Origin: JAUVIB01 sp964424545
Lineage (GTDB): Bacteria; Calditrichota; Calditrichia; Calditrichales; Calditrichaceae
NCBI GenBank assembly: GCA_964424545.1
Contig: CAYRJN010000008.1
Location: forward strand, 1 to 40,060
DNA length: 40,060 nucleotides
Reading direction: 5' to 3'
In this document: positions 34,533-40,060 of the stretch, one piece after another
How the letters are laid out: each line of letters opens with the position of its first letter
Numbering within the stretch: the first letter of the stretch is position 1
The notes under the pieces: generated by a model
Database searches by the model: none
The model's input: only the letters and a program-made list of their open reading frames with translations
What the model was told of the DNA's origin: nothing
Position numbers and translations under genes: made by a program

Positions 34533-35678
34533 ATGCGGAAAATACCTTTGTCCGTTTTGGCGGTGATTTTGTTAATCTTAACGGCTTTTAATAGTTGTGA
34601 CGATAAAAAGGTTGAAAAGAAAACGATTGCATTTGGTCCATATTTACAAAATATGAGCGATGATCGGGTTACGATTTGCTGGACGACTAAGGACGGGACA
34701 GCCACTCTTAAAGACGCTAAAGGTCGAATTGATACGGTAAACAGCTATCGGATGCACAAAACAATTGTCGCCCGTTTAGAAGGCAATACGACCTATAATT
34801 ACGATATTTTAAACGACGGCAGCGATGATGGAAAAGGAATGTTTACAACGTTTCCGGATAAAGCACAGCCCTTTCGCTTTTGCGTCTTGGGCGATACGCG
34901 ATCTAATCATGATATACATCAGCGAATAGTTAATCGTATCATTGATGAAAAGCCCTTGTTTGTCGTTAATACGGGCGATTTGGTGGGTAACGGCAACAGT
35001 ATGAACGATTGGGAACATTTTTTTGAGATCAATAAAGAATTGATCCGCAATGTACCCTATTTCTCGGTTCTCGGAAATCATGAGAAAGATTCCGAAAATT
35101 ATTATAATTTTTTCAGTCTGCCGGGGAATGAGCGTTACTATTTTTTCTCTGTCGGCAATGCGCTTTTCGTAATTTTGGACATGGAGGGGCCGGATTATAA
35201 CACGCCTGAATATTTGCACGGTGAAGCGCGGGAAAAATTTTGGAACGAAATAGGTAAACCCTATTTAGTCAAAGAGAAAAAATGGCTTGAAAATGTGTTA
35301 ACTTTGAATAAAGGAGCCGATTTTATTTTCGTCTTCTTTCATCCTACATTTTACAGCATCAAAAAAAGTCGTCTCTCCGGAGCGAAAGAGAGAAGAAAAT
35401 TCTGGGGCGATATTTTTGAACGCCATCATGTGCAGGCCGTTTTTAACGGACATGATCATTATTACCATCATGCCAAACACGGCAAAACCAATTATATCGT
35501 TACGGCAGGCGGAGGCGCAGGACTTTATAATACCGACGCCCCTCAGCCGGAAACGGTTTTTTATAAAAAAATTAATCATTATATGACGGTAGATGTGGGA
35601 ATGGAGAAGGCGGAAATCAGGGCGATTGATATTGACGGCAATCTGCTTGAAAAGATAGTAGTGGATAAAATACAATAG
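34533..35678 (+). CDS. Metallophosphoesterase with N-terminal Fn3-like domain (purple-acid-phosphatase-like), lipoprotein
   Basis: A 381-aa protein with ribosome site GGAGT. Lipobox FNSC (Cys22). Residues ~30-110 form a purple-acid-phosphatase/Fn3-like sandwich (GPYLQNMSDDRVTICWTT). The calcineurin-like domain has all metal motifs: CVLGDTRSN (GDxR), VVNTGDLVGNG (GD), LGNHEKDS (GNHE), FFHPTFYS and VFNGHDHYYHHAKH (GHDH). The GDTR rather than GDxG form is common in this subgroup. Likely a periplasmic or surface phosphatase or phosphodiesterase. The 12-bp spacing to the GH20 gene indicates an operon, suggesting they share a substrate such as a phosphorylated amino-sugar glycan; this is inference. 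Confidence 0.9.
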   Translation: MRKIPLSVLAVILLILTAFNSCDDKKVEKKTIAFGPYLQNMSDDRVTICWTTKDGTATLKDAKGRIDTVNSYRMHKTIVARLEGNTTYNYDILNDGSDDGKGMFTTFPDKAQPFRFCVLGDTRSNHDIHQRIVNRIIDEKPLFVVNTGDLVGNGNSMNDWEHFFEINKELIRNVPYFSVLGNHEKDSENYYNFFSLPGNERYYFFSVGNALFVILDMEGPDYNTPEYLHGEAREKFWNEIGKPYLVKEKKWLENVLTLNKGADFIFVFFHPTFYSIKKSRLSGAKERRKFWGDIFERHHVQAVFNGHDHYYHHAKHGKTNYIVTAGGGAGLYNTDAPQPETVFYKKINHYMTVDVGMEKAEIRAIDIDGNLLEKIVVDKIQ

Positions 35679-35695
35679 TAGCCGGTGTAAAAAGT

Positions 35696-35733
35696 TAAGA
35701 TTGCTCCATGTATCAATTTATGGGGCAATCTTA
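35696..35733. terminator. Strong hairpin between convergent operons
   Basis: TAAGATTGCTCCAT (35696-35709) pairs with ATGGGGCAATCTTA (35720-35733): a 14-bp stem with one G-U pair and a 10-nt loop. On the minus strand it is followed by ACTTTTTACAC, giving an intrinsic terminator for the metal-uptake operon. On the plus strand the T tract is lacking, but the stem may still end the phosphoesterase transcript. Confidence 0.8.
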
Positions 35734-35765
35734 TGGATATATGAATAGCAATTTCCATCTAAATC

Positions 35766-37040
35766 CTACGGTTGATTTTCAGCTATTTTTTTAATTTTTG
35801 ATAAAACAATTTTATTTTGCTCATTCTTTGCCGATTTTTCCGTATTATAATTGAATGTTTTTCCGCTGATTTTGTTTATTTTTTTGATAATATCTTCTCT
35901 TAAAAAAGGGTATTGACATTGTTGTAGCAAGTCTATTAATTTTAACAGGGCATTTTTTTTGTCAAATTCAGCAATCCGGACGGCAACGGCTATTTTATCT
36001 TCAGTGTCGCCGTTGTTATTAAACAGTATTTGCAGGCTGTCTAATGGATTGCGAACGAGGCCGGTGGGTGTTTTCATCTTTGAATGAGTCGAGAAATTCT
36101 CTTTTTGATGATAGCGATGCCTTGTTTTTAAATTTTTGCCGATTAAAATAATCATAATAACAAGCGCGATAAAACCAATCAAGCCGCTAATCAATTTTTT
36201 TAATGCCGTCCTTCTATCCTGCGCTCTTACAACAAAAAGCGTTAAGGAAACAATAATCAATAATATACCGTAAAAGGCCACCACCGTCGGACCGCTCGGC
36301 AAATCAGCCTGATAAGAAACATATAATCCGCCGATACTTACAATCAATCCCATGCCCCAGCCGATTAACAATTGTTTCCACAAAACATCCGTAATCATAA
36401 TGGAAATTACCGCGGGAACTACCAAAAATACAAAAACAAGCAATACGCCGGCCGTACCGACGGAATGGGTAATAACAATTCCGAACGATATATAAAAGAG
36501 AAAATCCCAAAAACGTACGGATAAACCGGATTCATAAGCTTTATCAGGATTCTCGGAAATGAGTATAAATTTTTCTCTGAAAATATAATGAAAAACACCA
36601 ACAGCGAGATAAACCACCGCAGCGTAGGCGATTGTCGACCATTTAACCCATAAAATACTACCGGTTAACAATTCTTTGATATGTTCCGCGCCGTGCGGCG
36701 CACGGTCGATAACTAAAATGGCAACGGAAGCGGCGATAGCATAAGTTAGTCCGATAATGGCTTCCTGCGGAATTTTTTCGTTGCGAAAACGGGAAAGTGA
36801 AAAAATAGCCGCCCCGAGTATGGCAAACGAAAGCGAAAACCAATAAGCGCCGGCGGAACCGGGCATAATACCGAACAGAAAACCGACGGTGGTTCCGAGT
36901 GCGGCGATCTGCGCCAAAGCCAGATCTACAAAAATTACTTTACGGCGGATAACATGCAATCCGAGATAGGAGTGAATACCCACGAGAATTAAACACTCGA
37001 AAAACGCCGGAGCCATAATGTCCCATAAACTTAAATCCAT
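35766..37040 (-). CDS. Metal ABC transporter permease (ZnuB/ABC-3 family) with C-terminal HEAT-like extension
   Basis: A 424-aa protein; the family usually has 260-300. The membrane part (to ~305) has multiple helices with family motifs: an N-terminal SYLGLHVIRRKVIFVDLALAQ block, the ALGLxxG-like start, TGSILWVKW, and THSVGTAGVLLVFVFLVVPAV followed by GLYVSYQADLPSGPTVV, the conserved C-terminal 'S...D.PsGp.iV' signature. Residues ~306-424 form a soluble tail containing IAVAVRIAEFDKKNALLKLI and REDIIKKINKISGKTFNYN, a pattern resembling HEAT/PBS-lyase repeats. It has GAGG before the start and follows the binding-protein gene by 121 bp with no ATPase gene between. Substrate probably zinc or manganese. 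Confidence 0.88.
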   Translation of the reverse strand: MDLSLWDIMAPAFFECLILVGIHSYLGLHVIRRKVIFVDLALAQIAALGTTVGFLFGIMPGSAGAYWFSLSFAILGAAIFSLSRFRNEKIPQEAIIGLTYAIAASVAILVIDRAPHGAEHIKELLTGSILWVKWSTIAYAAVVYLAVGVFHYIFREKFILISENPDKAYESGLSVRFWDFLFYISFGIVITHSVGTAGVLLVFVFLVVPAVISIMITDVLWKQLLIGWGMGLIVSIGGLYVSYQADLPSGPTVVAFYGILLIIVSLTLFVVRAQDRRTALKKLISGLIGFIALVIMIILIGKNLKTRHRYHQKENFSTHSKMKTPTGLVRNPLDSLQILFNNNGDTEDKIAVAVRIAEFDKKNALLKLIDLLQQCQYPFLREDIIKKINKISGKTFNYNTEKSAKNEQNKIVLSKIKKIAENQP

Positions 37041-37161
37041 TTTTTCCTCAAAATTTTATTGTGTCGAATTAAAAAAATAGAATACTGTATATTTTCAATT
37101 TTTTTCTGCCATACCGTTATTTTTCCTTCTCACATCTTGCTTCTTTCTCCTTGCCTTTAAA

Positions 37162-38184
37162 TTATTGCCCGGAAAAAGCATTTTTTAAATGATTAACCCA
37201 GTAATCGACAAGACCAAAAACATTTTGTGTCCCGGTCGTGGTTCCGGTTCCCATTGGAACCATTACCGATACGGCGCCGACTTTTTCGCAAATTTCATCA
37301 ATCCGTTTCTTGCTGAAATAGTTGGCGGAAAAAAGCACTTTCACATTATTCTCGCGCATTTCCCGAATTAGTTCTTCCACATGTTTGGGCGAGGGGGGAA
37401 TGCCCGGTTTCGGTTCAACATAATCAATAAACTCCACACCGAATAAGCGCTGAAAATATATCCAGTTTTTGTGATAGCCGACCAGCTTTTTACCGCGAAA
37501 AATCATTCCCGTTTTTAACCAGCCGCCGAGATATACAATCAATTTTTTACCTTTATAACTTTTTTGCGATAGAAAATCGATTAATTGGCCCTGATTTGCC
37601 AGCTTAGTCAATAATTTTCCGCCCATTAATTTAACCAACGACGGTCCGAAAACCGCACTGTCAATTTTTGATTGAAATGTTTTAAGGTTAGCGCGATAAA
37701 AAGCGCTGTTTTGCGGATCGTTTTTCTCAAGACCTATGGTAATATTTTCGGCGATCATTTTAAAATTCAGAGGATTGGTGGTGATATGAGGGTTGCCGTA
37801 AATGTGCAAACCGCCTTCGCTTCTCGAAAGTACATTCGGTTTATCTAAGAGATTGATGCCGTCATTTGCCGCTACATATCCCGGCTGTCCTGAACGGATT
37901 TTATTATTTTTGGACATATCAACGAGGGTAGGCGCCCACAGTTCTAAATCCAGACCGGTTGAAACAAAAATGTCCGCTTTATTTAAGAGAACGGCATAAC
38001 TTGGTTTGGGCCGGACAAAATGCGGATCCTGATTTCCGGGTACAATATACCGAACATTAATTTTATCTTTGCCGATGTATTCGGCAATATTAGCATAAGT
38101 GCTTAAAGTGGTTACCACATTTATTTTATCGGCGGCAAAACCAAATTGTATCATTATATAAAACAAGATAATAAATTTTTTCAT
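37162..38184 (-). CDS. Metal ABC transporter substrate-binding protein (ZnuA/TroA-like)
   Basis: I place the start at 38184 (340 aa), with AGGAG ~9 nt upstream; an in-frame start at 38205 would include that site. Signal peptide MKKFIILFYIMIQFGFA, cleaved before ADKINV. Cluster A-1 binding-protein features: VVTTLSTYANIAEYIG, IVPGNQDPHFVRPKPSY (first His), GNPHITTNPLNFKMIAENI (second His, H-x-x-x-N-P), and GYHKNWIYFQRLFG (third His region), ending SANYFSKKRIDEICEKVG. The His-rich loop of many ZnuA proteins is absent. It is 17 bp after the outer-membrane barrel gene and upstream of the permease. The metal (Zn or Mn) is not determined by sequence. Confidence 0.9.
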   Translation of the reverse strand: MKKFIILFYIMIQFGFAADKINVVTTLSTYANIAEYIGKDKINVRYIVPGNQDPHFVRPKPSYAVLLNKADIFVSTGLDLELWAPTLVDMSKNNKIRSGQPGYVAANDGINLLDKPNVLSRSEGGLHIYGNPHITTNPLNFKMIAENITIGLEKNDPQNSAFYRANLKTFQSKIDSAVFGPSLVKLMGGKLLTKLANQGQLIDFLSQKSYKGKKLIVYLGGWLKTGMIFRGKKLVGYHKNWIYFQRLFGVEFIDYVEPKPGIPPSPKHVEELIREMRENNVKVLFSANYFSKKRIDEICEKVGAVSVMVPMGTGTTTGTQNVFGLVDYWVNHLKNAFSGQ

Positions 38185-38201
38185 TTTTTTTCGTCTCCTA
38201 A

Positions 38202-39485
38202 TCAATAACGGTCGTGTTTATGCGGGCCTATAGCCCAGGTAAACTGTAGTCTTAATTTTTGGTCGGCACGATTGAAGAGTGTTCCATTGGTGTAGTTATA
38301 CTGCAAACGAAAACGAGCCCAATGGCTCTGCCACCAGGTAATATAAGGGACAATTCCATAAATGTATTCTCCGCTATTATCAATTTTATATGGTAAAGTA
38401 TAATCTAAGCGAACACCGCCGAAAAGCCGTTCATTAAATTTATATTCAAGATAAGAATAGCCTCCCCAGGCCTTTAAGGATGTATCGGGAGCAATTTTCT
38501 TATTTAAATAATACAGCTCGGAACGCCATAAAAGAGAGTGATAATGAGCCTGATTAATCGGCTCCCAAAACAGGGTTAAATCAAATCCGGCGAGATTAGT
38601 ATTGCGATTTGCTTCAATGATTTTTGTGCCTTGTTCGTTATAGCCTTTTAAATTATTTTTACCGTTCATTGCGCTGACGCCCCATTCGAGATAAGTGTTT
38701 TGGTTCAGGTCATAATAATTTTTAAAATGGGCTAATAGAGCCGGAAAACTGAACATTTCACCGGAAAAAAGATGGTCGTTTTGCCCGTTGGTTATTTCTA
38801 CGGTCAGCATATTGCTATGGGCAATAAGGGAAGGCATTAACCAGTTAAAGGAAACTCCAATCTGATTCAATCCTTCATCCCCAAGGATCGTTTTCAGTGC
38901 AAGTGGAAAGCTGAATTGGTCGAGTGAGTGCACATGCCAGCGGTTTAAAACGCCGAACTGCTGCCGGAATTTACCGGCTGTTAGAGAGATGTTAGCAAAA
39001 AGTTTATTCCATGTAACATACGCTTCCCCGAGTTCGATGCCGTCCGGCGTTATCTCAATGGTAATTTTAGTCAAACTAAAAGGGTCAAGATTGCTTTGAA
39101 TATGCAAACCGACAACTCTAAAATAGGCGCCGCTGCGGGCTGTTTGTGTAAAACCGTCTTCGTTTAGAACATCCTGTGCGTAAGCGTCTCCGGTAACGCT
39201 GATTTCAGGATTGATGGCTTGAAGAGAGCGCTGTCCGCTTTTAAACGTTTTTTGAGCTATTGTTGTATTGGGCTTTTCTTCGGCTGTTTTTTTTGCATCT
39301 TCCCGTAATTTTTTTAATGCGTCTTCTTCGTTTTTAGTCTCCAAAAGCTGTAATCTTTTTCCCAATTTTTCTATTTCTATCTTTAATGAATCTTCGCTTG
39401 ATACTTTTTGCGCTACCTTTTGAGCCGATAAAAATGTAACGGCGGTCAACAAAATTGCAATAATAAATAAAGATGATTTAAACAT
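38202..39485 (-). CDS. Outer-membrane beta-barrel protein associated with metal uptake
   Basis: Start at 39485 (427 aa) because GGGAG lies ~9 nt upstream; an in-frame start at 39524 would precede the signal sequence. Signal peptide ends FLSAQ. Residues ~30-75 form a charged coiled coil (SLKIEIEKLGKRLQLLETKN). The rest alternates amphipathic strands typical of porin-type barrels: YVTWNKLFANISLTAGKFRQ, NTYLEWGVSAMNGKNN, HSLLWRSELYYLNKK and ARFRLQYNYT. It ends in GPHKHDRY, with a terminal aromatic residue typical of barrel proteins and two His that could touch metal. As first gene before a metal binding protein and permease, it is probably the outer-membrane entry component. The substrate is inferred from context. 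Confidence 0.75.
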   Translation of the reverse strand: MFKSSLFIIAILLTAVTFLSAQKVAQKVSSEDSLKIEIEKLGKRLQLLETKNEEDALKKLREDAKKTAEEKPNTTIAQKTFKSGQRSLQAINPEISVTGDAYAQDVLNEDGFTQTARSGAYFRVVGLHIQSNLDPFSLTKITIEITPDGIELGEAYVTWNKLFANISLTAGKFRQQFGVLNRWHVHSLDQFSFPLALKTILGDEGLNQIGVSFNWLMPSLIAHSNMLTVEITNGQNDHLFSGEMFSFPALLAHFKNYYDLNQNTYLEWGVSAMNGKNNLKGYNEQGTKIIEANRNTNLAGFDLTLFWEPINQAHYHSLLWRSELYYLNKKIAPDTSLKAWGGYSYLEYKFNERLFGGVRLDYTLPYKIDNSGEYIYGIVPYITWWQSHWARFRLQYNYTNGTLFNRADQKLRLQFTWAIGPHKHDRY

Positions 39486-39564
39486 AAAGGTAATTCTCCC
39501 TTTATTTTTTTGTTTATGAAACATTTATTAGTTGTTTGTTTAAACCGAGCAAAATCCGCTTATC

Positions 39565-39591
39565 TTGTATATTGGATTGATAATATAACAA
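39565..39591 (-). promoter_or_regulatory. Candidate metalloregulator operator upstream of the metal-uptake operon
   Basis: An imperfect inverted repeat TTGTATATT-N8-AATATAACAA (arms differ by one extra A) lies 80 bp upstream of the barrel protein start codon. AT-rich palindromes of about this size are typical Fur/Zur-family sites, and zinc uptake operons are usually Zur-controlled. It does not match an established Zur consensus precisely. Confidence 0.3.
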
Positions 39592-39836
39592 ACCTATCGT
39601 TCATATGTTCCCTCATGATCCGCAAAAGAAGAAATATCCGGGTTCAAACGAATGGATTTTTCTTCCGTTCGCGCGCTGAATTGAACAACAAAAATAACCA
39701 TCAATACTAGGCGAAATCTTCAAGCTCACGTATGGTTCAAATAACCGCGCTTTTCGTCGTTTTGGGAACGGATAAATAGATATAAAATACCTATATTATT
39801 TGCCTGACTTGGACTTCGATTTAAACATAAATAAAA

Positions 39837-40060
39837 TTAAACGGTGTAAATAGACGGTGGAGAACGTCCTGCGATGGAAACGTAAAATACGTTATAAGAG
39901 CAAAATTCATCGATAATGCTTATATATGTGGGATTATAAAATTGAACAATGCCCGGCGTTGAGAACGACGTCTGATTAGCGCTATGAAAGGTGATATTTA
40001 GGATATAGGCCGGACAGTCTTCACGTGCTTCGCCGAAAGCATGATTATGGTGCGTACTTA
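39837..40060 (-). CDS. Unrecognised protein, C-terminal part only (runs off right edge)
   Basis: Reading the minus strand from the window edge gives 74 open codons ending in TAA (39839-39837). The peptide is protein-like: it begins STHHNHAFGEAREDCPAYIL, continues through FHSANQTSFSTPGIVQFYNP, and ends DEFCSYNVFYVSIAGRSPPS followed by IYTV. The clustered His (HHNH) and two Cys (CPAY, EFCS) could bind metal. The C-terminal RSPPS resembles the ends of small exported proteins, but I cannot name the family. It lies upstream of, and in the same direction as, the metal-uptake operon, 351 bp away. That spacer shows no other gene; the palindrome at 39565-39591 sits in it. Confidence 0.6.
   Translation of the reverse strand, partial: STHHNHAFGEAREDCPAYILNITFHSANQTSFSTPGIVQFYNPTYISIIDEFCSYNVFYVSIAGRSPPSIYTV

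Noticed and set aside
39510..39710. 66-codon plus-strand frame upstream of the metal operon
   Set aside because: It overlaps the leader of the minus-strand operon, has no ribosome site and no recognisable domain. The minus-strand frame at 39837-40060 is more gene-like.
1..40060. tRNA genes or riboswitches
   Set aside because: I looked for T-loop GTTCGA-type signatures and conserved riboswitch cores on both strands and found none that were convincing; a covariance-model scan would be needed to exclude them fully.

Overview
The window looks like an assembled scaffold from an uncultivated Gram-negative bacterium of the FCB (Fibrobacteres–Chlorobi–Bacteroidetes) assemblage. The evidence is a FISUMP (Fib_succ_major) domain protein, nine proteins with lipoprotein signal peptides, a two-component-regulator-type beta-propeller fusion, a pyruvate/PEP-binding protein carrying receiver domains, moderate AT-richness and AT-rich spacers full of short palindromic repeats. 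Shine-Dalgarno sequences (AGGAG-type) are frequent. A Calditrichota-, Ignavibacteria- or Marinimicrobia-like host is my best guess, but nothing here fixes the phylum. There are no rRNA genes, tRNA genes, CRISPR arrays or insertion-sequence transposases that I can see.

Layout. 1-2850 is an accessory, repeat-rich region. It holds the 3' end of a FISUMP gene, four copies of an intergenic repeat, and a higBA-type toxin-antitoxin pair between the first two copies. 2851-7521 holds a lipoprotein propeller, an Uup-type ABC-F ATPase, a prenyl-synthase homologue whose two Asp-rich metal motifs are degenerate, and a YjbQ-family protein. 7966-10971 (minus) is a receiver/receiver/PPDK-N protein.

11301-26020 (plus) is a run of nine exported or membrane-anchored proteins: UlaG-like metallo-hydrolase, C45-type amide hydrolase, propeller plus helical-domain fusion, GH31, ceramidase-like hydrolase, penicillin-acylase-like Ntn hydrolase, CE15-like esterase, SMP-30/gluconolactonase and a TIM-barrel GH-like lipoprotein. 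It combines glycoside, ester and lactone hydrolases with three unrelated amide hydrolase families. I infer a scavenging locus for a glycan- or sugar-linked N-acylated substrate, for example a glycosphingolipid or N-acylated glycan.

26042-31696 is mostly housekeeping: methyltransferase, ftsE-ftsX, grpE-dnaJ, an LPP20-like lipoprotein and a NodB-type deacetylase. 32202-35678 is a two-gene unit with a GH20 hexosaminidase and a metallophosphoesterase. A strong hairpin separates it from a minus-strand metal (probably zinc) uptake operon at 35766-39485 (outer-membrane barrel, substrate-binding protein, permease) that has no ATPase gene. A partial unrecognised gene runs off the right edge on the minus strand.

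Assembly note: the 100-N gap at 24795-24894 is flanked by an identical 55-bp sequence on both sides. It is most likely an artefact that splits one lipoprotein gene.
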